From: Lachnospiraceae bacterium
GTDB taxonomy: Bacteria; Bacillota; Clostridia; Lachnospirales; Lachnospiraceae
DNA length: 64,000 nucleotides
Reading direction: 5' to 3'
Assembly: GCA_022799355.1 (NCBI GenBank)
Contig: JAAWOG010000007.1
Coordinates: forward strand, 28,545-92,544
Position numbers and translations under genes: made by a program. This document shows, one piece after another, positions 28,582 to 36,310 of the stretch. Numbering within the stretch: the first letter of the stretch is position 1; the number at the start of each line of letters is the position of its first letter. The notes under the pieces were generated by a model, which had not been told where the DNA came from, made no database searches, and saw only the letters and a list, made by a program, of their open reading frames with translations.

Positions 28582-28615
28582 AATCGAGTAGGGAAGAGCC
28601 ATCTTTCCCTGCTCG
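28582..28615 (-). repeat. Hairpin ending in CTACTCGATT, resembling a group II intron 3' end
   Basis: On the minus strand a 9-bp stem (AGGGAAAGA/TCTTCCCT with a TGGC loop) is followed by CTACTCGATT. The same last ten bases end the intron remnant at 41904. Just upstream, GGGGCA/TGCCCC arms form another stem. No complete domain V is visible, so this is at most a fragment of a related element. Confidence 0.35.
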
Positions 28616-28678
28616 CCGCGCGGGGCACACGCTGCCTAAGCAGTAAATTTCTCTGTATGCCCCTGCGCATAAAAGAAT

Positions 28679-28719
28679 AAAAGTCCCGACAGGCTACCCT
28701 GTCCTGACCGGGGCTTTTA
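28679..28719 (-). terminator. Terminator of the thl-etfA butyrate operon
   Basis: On the minus strand AAAAG and CCCCG pair with CGGG and CTTTT around an inner ACAGG/CCTGT stem, followed by TTTTATTCTTTT. It lies about 65 bp after the etfA stop. Confidence 0.85.
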
Positions 28720-28785
28720 TTCCTATATGTATCATACGTTATGAATCAATCTGACTTTACGCATCATACTTTATTTTATATATTC

Positions 28786-29829
28786 TTACTTATTTGCAAC
28801 AGCCTCTTTCAGCTTTTCCGTCAGAGCCGGAACGATCTTATTGAGATCACCAACGATACCGTAGTCAGCCACGTCAAAGATCGGAGCTGTCTCATCCTTG
28901 TTGATCGCAATGATGATATCGGACTCTTCCATACCCGCCAGATGCTGGATTGCGCCGGAAATACCGATCGCAAAGTATACGTTCGGGCGAACGGTCTTAC
29001 CGGTCTGCCCAACCTGCAGGTCTTTCGGCTTCCAACCTGCATCAACAACAGCACGGGAACAGCTTACCGTAGCATCCAAAACCGCTGCCAGATCTTCAAG
29101 GATCTTGAAGTTTTCAGGGCTTCCCACACCACGTCCGCCGGAGACAAGAATCTTTGCGTCCATAATATCCACGGTATCGGAAACTGCCTTGACAACTTCG
29201 AGAATCTCAACATACTTGTTGTCAGGTGTAAATCCCGGATTGTAAGAAATTACTTCCGCTTTTCTGCCGGCTTCTCTCGGTGCTTTCTGCATAACGCCCG
29301 GACGAACCGTTGCCATCTGAGGGCGGAACTCGGGACATGCAATCGTAGCGATGGTGTTGCCGCCGAATGCAGGACGTGTCATCAGGAGCTGGTTGTGAAG
29401 CTGCTCTCTGCCCGGAATCGGATTGATCGGGAAATCGCCGATCTCAAGCTGTGTACAGTCTGCTGTCAGACCTGTGTGAATCCTTGCGGATACCCTGGGG
29501 CCAAGATCACGGCCGATGGCTGTTGCACCAATCAGGAAGATCTCAGGCTTATATTCGTTAATCACAGATGCCAGTGCATGTGCATAAGGCTCTGTTCTGT
29601 ACTCTTTCAGTTCGGGATCGTCCACAACGATCACCTTGTCTGCGCCATACTCAGCCAGTTCATCAGCCAGAGGAGCAACTTCCGAGCCGACAAGAACAGC
29701 CGTCACATCTACGCCCAGATCTTTCGCAAGGTCTTTTCCCTTGCCCACTAATTCCAAAGCAATTCCGCTGAGTACGTTGTCTACCTGCTGGGCAAAGACA
29801 AATACTCCTTTATAATCTTGAATATTCAT
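28786..29829 (-). CDS. etfA: Electron transfer flavoprotein subunit alpha
   Basis: With EtfB it passes electrons between NADH, butyryl-CoA dehydrogenase and ferredoxin; in clostridia the Bcd-Etf complex bifurcates. The 347-aa protein (ATG at 29829, GGAGG 8 nt upstream) has the FAD-binding C-terminal domain with SGGRGVGSPENF, VGQTGKTVRPNVYFAIGISGAIQH and AINKDETAPIFDVADYG. It is last in the butyrate operon, 35 bp after etfB. Confidence 0.97.
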   Translation of the reverse strand: MNIQDYKGVFVFAQQVDNVLSGIALELVGKGKDLAKDLGVDVTAVLVGSEVAPLADELAEYGADKVIVVDDPELKEYRTEPYAHALASVINEYKPEIFLIGATAIGRDLGPRVSARIHTGLTADCTQLEIGDFPINPIPGREQLHNQLLMTRPAFGGNTIATIACPEFRPQMATVRPGVMQKAPREAGRKAEVISYNPGFTPDNKYVEILEVVKAVSDTVDIMDAKILVSGGRGVGSPENFKILEDLAAVLDATVSCSRAVVDAGWKPKDLQVGQTGKTVRPNVYFAIGISGAIQHLAGMEESDIIIAINKDETAPIFDVADYGIVGDLNKIVPALTEKLKEAVANK

Positions 29830-29864
29830 TGTTTGAACCTCCATTTATTTTAACATTACATTCC

Positions 29865-30647
29865 TTAAATGACGTGTTTCACTTTCAGCTTATCTACGAT
29901 GTAATCCACGGATTCCGTCACATCAAGATTTACCTTCTCGCCGGCACCCTTTCTCACCTTGTCGGAAGCCCTTGCAATCTGCGTCGGGGAACCTTTCAGG
30001 CCAAGGTTAGAGTCTTCCACATCTTTCAGATCAGCTCTGCCCCATACGGTGATCTCCGCATCATAAGCATCGAAGATTCCGCCGGGTGTCATATAACGAG
30101 GCTCATTTAATTCAGCCAGTGCCGTAATCAGGCAGGGCATCTGTGCCTTCAGCACATGATATCTGTCGTCATACTGACGCTGTACGATCACACTGTCACC
30201 TTCGATCTTGATATCCTGTGCATAACTGATAACAGGAATATCGAGATGTTCGGAAATCTGAGGACCAACCTGTGCGGTATCGCCATCAATAGCCTGACGT
30301 CCTGTGATGATCAGATCATATTCCAGGTTGCGGATCGCGCCTGCCAGTGTCTGGCTTGTAGCCCATGTATCCGCACCGCCGAGAACTCTGTCCGTTACAA
30401 GGATTCCCTTGTCCGCTCCCATAGCCAGCGCTTCACGAAGCACTTCCTCTGCCTTCGGAAGTCCCATTGTCACAACAGTAACTTCTGCGCCATACTGATC
30501 TTTTAACCTAAGAGCCGCTTCCAGGCCTGCCTTGTCATCAGGATTCATGATAGCAAGCATTGCGCCACGGTCCAGCGTACCATCGGGATTGAACTTTACG
30601 CCGCCCTTTGTATCAGGCACCTGTTTTACACAAACAACAATTTTCAT
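29865..30647 (-). CDS. etfB: Electron transfer flavoprotein subunit beta
   Basis: Partner of EtfA, 260 aa. It starts MKIVVCVKQVPDT and has the AMGADKGILVTDRVLGGADTWATSQ region and the GRQAIDGDTAQVGPQI nucleotide-binding motif. In bifurcating clostridial Etf this subunit holds the second flavin. It is 253 bp downstream of bcd, a gap filled by a duplicated structured repeat, whereas the etfB-etfA spacing is short. Confidence 0.97.
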   Translation of the reverse strand: MKIVVCVKQVPDTKGGVKFNPDGTLDRGAMLAIMNPDDKAGLEAALRLKDQYGAEVTVVTMGLPKAEEVLREALAMGADKGILVTDRVLGGADTWATSQTLAGAIRNLEYDLIITGRQAIDGDTAQVGPQISEHLDIPVISYAQDIKIEGDSVIVQRQYDDRYHVLKAQMPCLITALAELNEPRYMTPGGIFDAYDAEITVWGRADLKDVEDSNLGLKGSPTQIARASDKVRKGAGEKVNLDVTESVDYIVDKLKVKHVI

Positions 30648-30701
30648 TGTATTATCTCTCCTTTTTATTTTCTTTCTTCTTATAAATCCGTAAGAGGATA
30701 T

Positions 30702-30897
30702 TTTTCGCGGTGCTCCGCCGCACCGCTCTGTGCCGTCCTCTCCGCATGTTCACCCCTGCGAGCAGGGCTCACATGCATTTCGTCCGGCTTGCCTTTTCTC
30801 TAAGACGGCATTTTCGCGGTGCCGCACCGCTCTGCGCCGTTCTCTCTGCATGTTCGTCCCTGCGAGCAGGGCTCACATGCATTTCGTCCGGCTTGCC
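30702..30897. repeat. Two tandem ~90-bp structured repeats between bcd and etfB
   Basis: Copies at 30702-30793 and 30811-30897 are about 90% alike. In each copy the order is GCGGTGC/GCACCGC (a 7-bp hairpin in the second copy), then GCATGT/ACATGC arms around the perfect CCCTGC/GCAGGG stem, then CATTTCGTCCGGCTTGCC. Differences mostly fall in loops. Both lie in the transcribed spacer of the butyrate operon, directly after the bcd stop. Confidence 0.85.
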
Positions 30898-30900
30898 GTC

Positions 30901-32067
30901 TTACTTAAGCAGTGACGCGGAAATTACCATTCTCTGTACTTCGGATGTGCCTTCGTAGATCTCGGTGATCTTTGCGTCACGCATCATGCGCTCAACATCG
31001 TACTCTCTTGTATAGCCGTAACCGCCGTGCAGCTGTACTGCCTTTGTGGTAACTTCCATAGCCATCTCCGCAGCGTACAGTTTTGCCATTGCCGCTTCCA
31101 CACCGTAAGGCGTCTTGTGGTCCTTTGTGTACTGATCTTTTGTCGCAGCAGCCTTGTAAACAAGAAGCTGAGCCGCCTGCGCTTTTGTCGCCATATCGGC
31201 AAGCTGGAACTGTGTATTCTGGAACTGCGCAATGCTGCGTCCAAACTGTTTTCTTTCTTTTACATAATCAATGGTTCTCTCAAGCGCACCTTCGCCAAGA
31301 CCGAGTGCCTGTGCAGCGATACCGATACGTCCGCCGTCCAATGTGTGCATTGCAATACCGAAGCCCTTGCCCTGCTGTCCGAGAATATTCTCTTTCGGGA
31401 TACGGCAGTCTGTGAAAATCAGCTCGTATGTAGAAGAACCACGGATACCCATCTTCTTTTCCTTTGTACCAAAGGAGAAGCCCGGCGTTCCCTTTTCTAC
31501 GATAAATGCGGAGATTTCTTTCTGCTTTCTGCCGCGCTTTTCAATCGTGCCTGTCACGGCAATGATTACATAAACGTCAGCTTCCTTACCGTTTGTGATA
31601 AAGATCTTGGAGCCGTTTAATACCCACTCATCTCCATCCAAAACAGCCTTTGTCTGCTGTCCCTGAGCATCCGTACCTGCGCCGGGTTCCGTAAGGCCGA
31701 ATGCGCCGATCTTACGGCCTGCTGCCAGATCGGGCAGATATTTCTGCTTCTGCTCTTCCGTACCGTATGTCAGGATCGGATCGCAGCACAGAGAAGTATG
31801 TGCGGAAACGATAACACCTGTTGTGCCGCAGACTTTGGAGAGTTCTTCCACACACATAGCATATGTGAGTACATCACAGCCCTGTCCGCCGTACTCCTTC
31901 GGAATCGGAATACCCATAAAGCCTGCCTTTGCCATCTTCTCAACGGTTGCGCGGGGGAATTCTTCTGTCTCGTCAACTTCCTGCGCTAAAGGCTTCACCT
32001 CTTTTTCAGCAAATTCTTTGAAAAGAGTTCTCGCCATTTCATGTTTTTTAGATAAAGAAAAATCCAT
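30901..32067 (-). CDS. bcd: Butyryl-CoA dehydrogenase
   Basis: It reduces crotonyl-CoA to butyryl-CoA with electrons from NADH via EtfAB. The 388-aa acyl-CoA dehydrogenase has GAFGLTEPGAGTDAQGQQT (FAD contact), ALGLGEGALERTIDYVKERKQFG and the active-site region YGYTREYDVERMMRDAKITEIYEGTSEVQR (given here in part: the catalytic Glu lies in IYEGTSE). It is in the standard order after hbd. Confidence 0.97.
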   Translation of the reverse strand: MDFSLSKKHEMARTLFKEFAEKEVKPLAQEVDETEEFPRATVEKMAKAGFMGIPIPKEYGGQGCDVLTYAMCVEELSKVCGTTGVIVSAHTSLCCDPILTYGTEEQKQKYLPDLAAGRKIGAFGLTEPGAGTDAQGQQTKAVLDGDEWVLNGSKIFITNGKEADVYVIIAVTGTIEKRGRKQKEISAFIVEKGTPGFSFGTKEKKMGIRGSSTYELIFTDCRIPKENILGQQGKGFGIAMHTLDGGRIGIAAQALGLGEGALERTIDYVKERKQFGRSIAQFQNTQFQLADMATKAQAAQLLVYKAAATKDQYTKDHKTPYGVEAAMAKLYAAEMAMEVTTKAVQLHGGYGYTREYDVERMMRDAKITEIYEGTSEVQRMVISASLLK

Positions 32068-32100
32068 GATATATTTCCTCCATTAATTTATATTTTTGAC

Positions 32101-32940
32101 TTATTTACTGTAATCAAAAAATCCTACGCCTGTCTTTCTGCCAAGTTTCTTCTCTTCCACCATCTTCTTAAGCAGAGGCTGCGGAGCGTACTTCTCGTCT
32201 TTTGTCTCGTTGTAGAGAACTTCCATAATAGCAAGGCAGATGTCCAGACCGATCAGATCGCCGAGGTGCAGAGGTCCCATCGGATGGGATGCGCCGAGCT
32301 GCATAGCCACATCGATATCTTCTGCAGAAGCAGTACCCGCATCCAAAACGCCGATCGCTTCATTGATCATCGGGATCAGGATTCTGTTTACGACAAAGCC
32401 GGGAGCTTCCTTTACTTCTACGGGAGTCTTACCGATTTCTTTGGAGATTGCAACAATCTTGTCTACCATTTCCTGAGGCGTATTTTCACCCTTGATTACT
32501 TCCACCAGTTTCATTCTGTCGGCAGGATTGAAGAAATGCATGCCGATCATCGGGCGGTCTAATCCCTCACCGATCTTTGTGATGGAAAGAGAAGAGGTGT
32601 TGGATGCAAACATGCAGTCCTTTTTCACAATGCCCATCAGCTCCGTAAAGATCTTCTGCTTGATCTCCAGGTTTTCGAGCGCAACTTCCACGATCAGGTC
32701 ACAGTCCGTGCAGATCCCGTTTAAACCTGTGGTAATCTTGCCCATGATCTCGTCAGCCTTTTCCTGTGTGATCTTTTCCTTACCCACGAGGAAATTCATG
32801 TTCTTCTGAATTTTCGCTTTGCCGCCTTCCGCGTACTCTTCCTTGATATCGCAGAGACATACTTCATAACCGTCAGTCATCGCAAATGCCTGCGCAATAC
32901 CGGAACCCATTGTACCAGCGCCAATAATACCTACCTTCAT
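32101..32940 (-). CDS. hbd: 3-hydroxybutyryl-CoA dehydrogenase
   Basis: It reduces acetoacetyl-CoA to 3-hydroxybutyryl-CoA. It is 279 aa with the N-terminal dinucleotide motif GAGTMGSGIAQAF, the catalytic His in MIGMHFFNPADRMKLVEV and the C-terminal domain (GFVVNRILIPMINEA, LGASHPMGPLHLGDLIGLD). It ends 34 bp before bcd. Confidence 0.97.
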   Translation of the reverse strand: MKVGIIGAGTMGSGIAQAFAMTDGYEVCLCDIKEEYAEGGKAKIQKNMNFLVGKEKITQEKADEIMGKITTGLNGICTDCDLIVEVALENLEIKQKIFTELMGIVKKDCMFASNTSSLSITKIGEGLDRPMIGMHFFNPADRMKLVEVIKGENTPQEMVDKIVAISKEIGKTPVEVKEAPGFVVNRILIPMINEAIGVLDAGTASAEDIDVAMQLGASHPMGPLHLGDLIGLDICLAIMEVLYNETKDEKYAPQPLLKKMVEEKKLGRKTGVGFFDYSK

Positions 32941-33062
32941 TTTAAAATCCTCCTGTTTGATTCATTTATCTTTTTATATGGAGACATTTCGTATCTCCTT
33001 TTTCCCATACTTTTCTTTCACCTGCCGCGGTTCATGTAAAGTATATTCCTTTTCACACGCCT

Positions 33063-33848
33063 TTAGCAGTTTTTAAAAGGCTCTTTCACTTTCTCTTTAT
33101 TCCTGTCAAGGAAGAAAGCCATACCATACTTTTGATCCTCTGTCTCAAAGCAGTCCCCGAAGAGTTTCTCTTCCACCACAAGCGCTTCGTCCATGTTTAC
33201 TTCCAATCCGTCGTTGATTGCTTTCTTGCAGTTGCGGACAGCGATGGGCGCATTCTTTGCGATGCCTGCCGCCATCTTCTGTGCCGCCGCCATCAGTTCC
33301 TCCTGAGGGTATACCGCGTTCACAAGACCGATACGGAGCGCTTCGTCAGCTTTGATATTCCTTGCCGTGTAGATAAGCTGTTTTGCCATACCGGGGCTTA
33401 CCAGACGGGCCAGCCTCTGCGTGCCTCCAAAACCCGGTGTGATGCCAAGCCCTACTTCCGGCTGTCCGAATACCGCGTTGTCCGAACAGATACGGATATC
33501 GCAACTCATGGAAATCTCACATCCGCCGCCCAGAGCAAAACCGTTAACCGCAGCAATCACAGGGATCGGGAACGTTTCCAGTTTCCGGAATACATCGTTG
33601 CCCTTCTTGCCGAAGGCCTCTCCCTCCGCCTTTGTGAGTGTGCTCATCTCGCCGATATCCGCACCCGCCACAAAAGATTTTGTGCCTGCGCCTGTCAGAA
33701 TCAGGCATCTCACTTCGTTCAGATCCACCGCGTCAAGGGTTGCGTCCAGTTCTTCTAAAACTGCAGAATTCAGTGCATTTAACGCTTTCTCACGATTAAT
33801 CGTGATGGTGCCTACCTGGCCGTTTACTTCATATAAAACAAATTCCAT
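33063..33848 (-). CDS. crt: 3-hydroxybutyryl-CoA dehydratase (crotonase)
   Basis: It dehydrates 3-hydroxybutyryl-CoA to crotonyl-CoA. The enoyl-CoA hydratase-fold protein (261 aa) has the oxyanion-hole segments (GAGTKSFVAGADIGEM, NGFALGGGCEISMSCD) and the two catalytic Glu (GGGCE and GQPEVGLG). The ATG at 33848 fits the family start (MEFVLYEVNGQVGTITI). A GTG three codons upstream lies nearer to AAAGGA and is an alternative. Confidence 0.96.
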   Translation of the reverse strand: MEFVLYEVNGQVGTITINREKALNALNSAVLEELDATLDAVDLNEVRCLILTGAGTKSFVAGADIGEMSTLTKAEGEAFGKKGNDVFRKLETFPIPVIAAVNGFALGGGCEISMSCDIRICSDNAVFGQPEVGLGITPGFGGTQRLARLVSPGMAKQLIYTARNIKADEALRIGLVNAVYPQEELMAAAQKMAAGIAKNAPIAVRNCKKAINDGLEVNMDEALVVEEKLFGDCFETEDQKYGMAFFLDRNKEKVKEPFKNC

Positions 33849-33916
33849 GTTGATCACTCATTCCTTTCCTTTTTCTATTACATGTCCGTTTTGCAGACTT
33901 AAGATTAAACGCTCGA

Positions 33917-33947
33917 ATACCGGGAAGCTTTAAGCACTTCCCGGTAT
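33917..33947. other. Hairpin in the thl-crt spacer
   Basis: Eleven perfect bp (ATACCGGGAAG / CTTCCCGGTAT) with a 9-nt loop lie 25 bp after the thl stop. In the transcribed (minus) direction no T-tract follows, so it should not end transcription. It may protect the thl end of a processed mRNA. Confidence 0.7.
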
Positions 33948-33971
33948 CTGATTTTTTCATGTCTGAAAGGC

Positions 33972-35159
33972 TTAGTCTCTTTCTACGATAGTAGCACAGC
34001 CCATACCGCCGCCGATACAGAGTGTCGCAAGGCCTTTCTTTGCGTCTCTCTTTACCATCTCGTGCAGCAGTGTCACAAGGATACGGCAGCCGGATGCTCC
34101 TACCGGGTGTCCCAGTGCGATAGCGCCGCCGTTTACGTTCAGTTTTTCAGGATTGAATCCAAGTTCTTTTGCCACGGCTACGGACTGTGCTGCAAAAGCT
34201 TCGTTTGCCTCGATCAGGTCCATATCGTCCACCGTAAGCCCGCTCTTAGCCATTACCTTCTTTGTTGCAGCCACAGGGCCGATACCCATGATAGAAGGAT
34301 CTACGCCGCCGAGTGCGCCTGCCACAAAGGTAGCCATGGGCTTAACGCCCAGCTCTTTCGCTTTTTCTTCACTCATCACAACAACTGCCGCAGCGCCGTC
34401 ATTGATACCGGAAGCGTTACCTGCCGTTACCACGCCGCCTTCCTTCTTACCGGAGCAGCATTTCAGTTTTGTCAGAGCTTCCATTGTCGTTCCGGGACGA
34501 GGGCCTTCATCCTTCACAAAATCGACAACTTCCTTTTTCACTTTCACGGGAACCGGAACGATCTCATCGTCAAATCTGCCTTCATTGATTGCCTTCTCGC
34601 ACTTCTGCTGGCTGTTCACGGCAAACTCATCGAGTTCTTCCCTTGTCAGTTTCCACTGATCCGCGATGTTCTCTGCGGTAATCATCATGTGATACTGGTT
34701 AAATGCATCCCACAGTGCATCGTTCACCATGGTATCCACCAAAGTACCGTTATTCATTCTGTAACCGTAACGGCCATTCATCATCGCGTAAGGAGCCATA
34801 GACATGTTTTCCATGCCGCCTGCCACCACGATATCGGCATCCCCTGCCTGGATCATCTGTGCCGCCATATTCACACAGTTCAGACCGGAACCGCACACCA
34901 CGTTGATCGTTACCGCAGGAGTCTCCACTGGGAGACCTGCTTTGATAGACGCCTGACGAGCCACGTTCTGGCCAAGTCCCGCCTGAATTACGCATCCCAT
35001 ATAAACCTGATCAACCTGATCCGCAGGAACGCCTGCTCTCTTTAACGCTTCTTTGATTACGATGGAACCAAGTACAGGTGCCGGAGTCGTCCCAAGAGCT
35101 CCGCCCATTTTGCCGATAGCGGTACGGCAAGCGCCCGCTAATACTACTTTTTTCGCCAT
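33972..35159 (-). CDS. thlA: Acetyl-CoA acetyltransferase (thiolase)
   Basis: It condenses two acetyl-CoA to acetoacetyl-CoA, the entry to the butyrate pathway. It is 395 aa with the acyl-accepting Cys in [16 protein letters not shown], His in [17 protein letters not shown] and the second Cys in [11 protein letters not shown]. It is the first gene of the thl-crt-hbd-bcd-etfB-etfA operon, with a clear promoter upstream. Confidence 0.97.
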   Translation of the reverse strand: MAKKVVLAGACRTAIGKMGGALGTTPAPVLGSIVIKEALKRAGVPADQVDQVYMGCVIQAGLGQNVARQASIKAGLPVETPAVTINVVCGSGLNCVNMAAQMIQAGDADIVVAGGMENMSMAPYAMMNGRYGYRMNNGTLVDTMVNDALWDAFNQYHMMITAENIADQWKLTREELDEFAVNSQQKCEKAINEGRFDDEIVPVPVKVKKEVVDFVKDEGPRPGTTMEALTKLKCCSGKKEGGVVTAGNASGINDGAAAVVVMSEEKAKELGVKPMATFVAGALGGVDPSIMGIGPVAATKKVMAKSGLTVDDMDLIEANEAFAAQSVAVAKELGFNPEKLNVNGGAIALGHPVGASGCRILVTLLHEMVKRDAKKGLATLCIGGGMGCATIVERD

Positions 35160-35230
35160 TTGAATAGCCCTCCATTTTACTTGATTTTTTATATTTTGTT
35201 TGTTATTTTTTTGACAAACTCACTTTTTCT

Positions 35231-35259
35231 ATTATATCACAGCATTCGACGTTTTGCAA
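35231..35259 (-). promoter_or_regulatory. thl operon promoter
   Basis: On the minus strand TTGCAA (35254-35259) and TATAAT (35231-35236) are exactly 17 bp apart. The leader of about 65 nt is AT-rich. The edge of MITE copy B is only 30 bp upstream of the -35. Confidence 0.8.
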
Positions 35260-35288
35260 CATGGAGCCGCGCAAAATTCCGTGGAAAA

Positions 35289-35429
35289 GTAACAGTTCAG
35301 CCTTCGGCTTCCCTGTTACGGAATCTGCCCATTTCAAGTCGCCTTCGGCGAAGGGCAGATTCTTTTGGCTCAATTTACATGTTTTCACGGACTTTGCAGT
35401 AAATGCAAAGTCCTGGGCTGAACTGTTCC
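35289..35429. mobile_element. MITE copy B (141 bp, IS66-like ends)
   Basis: The ends are GTAACAGTTCAGCC and GGCTGAACTGTTCC (one terminal change from copy A). GTGGAAAA flanks both sides (35281-35288, 35430-35437) as an 8-bp duplication that differs from copy A's. Internal stems are GAATCTGCCC/GGGCAGATTC, TCGCC/GGCGA and GGACTTTGCA/TGCAAAGTCC. Compared with copy A, C-G has become T-A in the first stem and the inner hairpin is replaced but still paired, so the fold is conserved. There is no ORF. It lies between hpf and the thl promoter. Confidence 0.85.
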
Positions 35430-35565
35430 GTGGAAAATCTGCGATATATGTTGCCGCCTGCGATGCAATCGATACCCTATTTCGCGATTTCCCGCCAAAC
35501 CTCCGCGCTTCCACATAAAATGTGCAAAACACCCTGCATAACAGCGGCGTATGAACAACCGGTTA

Positions 35566-36093
35566 TCATACTTCCGGCTCGATCAGCCCGTAAGTGCCGC
35601 CCTTCCTCTTATAGACAACGCACACCTGATCTGTCTCCGCATTACAGAACACATAAAAATCATGCCCTAACAGTTCCATCTGCACACAGGCATCCTCGGG
35701 ATACATAGGCTTAATATCAAACTGCTTTGTTCTGACGATCTTCACTTCTTCCTCATCGTCCTCCACCTTCTCCATGAAGGCATCGCTGAAGGAAGCTGCG
35801 TTCTGTTTCTTGTCAATCAGTTTATTCTTATATTTTTTAAGCTGCCGTTCTATGATCTCCTGCACCAGGTCGATGGAAACGTACATGTCGCTGCTTGTCT
35901 GCTCGGAACGGATGATATTCCCCTTGACAGGGATCGTCACCTCGATCTTCTGTCTGTCCTTCTCCACACTGAGCGTCACCTTTGCAGTCGTATCCTCCGC
36001 AAAGTACTTTTCCAGCTTACCGATCTTTTCCTCTACGGCACTTTTTAACCCCTCCGATACATCGAGATTCTTTCCGGTAATAATAATCTTCAT
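35566..36093 (-). CDS. hpf: Ribosome hibernation promoting factor, long form
   Basis: It dimerises 70S ribosomes into inactive 100S particles in stationary phase. From the ATG at 36093 (AAAGGAGG upstream) it is 175 aa. The N-terminal sigma-54-modulation domain (MKIIITGKNLDVSEGLKSAV) covers about 1-100, and the C-terminal dimerisation domain has VRTKQFDIKPMYPEDACVQMELLGHDFYVF in two pieces (RTKQFDIKPM, LLGHDFYVF). The gene could be read as longer upstream, but that part has no homology. A GTATGA/TCATAC hairpin overlaps its stop. Confidence 0.96.
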   Translation of the reverse strand: MKIIITGKNLDVSEGLKSAVEEKIGKLEKYFAEDTTAKVTLSVEKDRQKIEVTIPVKGNIIRSEQTSSDMYVSIDLVQEIIERQLKKYKNKLIDKKQNAASFSDAFMEKVEDDEEEVKIVRTKQFDIKPMYPEDACVQMELLGHDFYVFCNAETDQVCVVYKRKGGTYGLIEPEV

Positions 36094-36272
36094 AAGCCTG
36101 CCTCCTTTTTGGGTTTTGTGACAGCCCTTTCTCCCGCCGATACGGGCAGCGGAAACCGCCACAATCTTTAATCCGGACAGGTATGCAAAAAGCACGCCCG
36201 CCCTTGCGTATATTGTATCACACCCTGTCCAAAATAGACAGCACCCAAAATACATTTTTTACCTGTTTTTTC

Positions 36273-36301
36273 TTTACAATTTTCTCTATATCTGCTATTC
36301 T
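36273..36301 (+). promoter_or_regulatory. Putative promoter of the MATE gene
   Basis: TTTACA (36273-36278) and TATTCT (36296-36301) lie 17 bp apart, with the ATG only 9 bp after the -10. No Shine-Dalgarno sequence is present, so the transcript may be nearly leaderless. Confidence 0.45.
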
Positions 36302-36310
36302 GTCAGCATT

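Noticed and set aside
28741..29751. 336-codon plus-strand ORF opposite etfA
   Set aside because: Antisense shadow of etfA with no start signal and atypical composition.
34062..35045. 327-codon plus-strand ORF opposite thl
   Set aside because: Antisense shadow of thiolase.
35289..35429. raiA-type structured RNA, because hpf (raiA) is adjacent
   Set aside because: The element lies downstream of hpf, not in its leader, and its second copy is unrelated to hpf; terminal repeats and target duplications mark it as mobile.
35203..35532. 109-codon minus-strand ORF across MITE copy B
   Set aside because: It spans the element, both duplications and the thl promoter, so it cannot be a real gene there.
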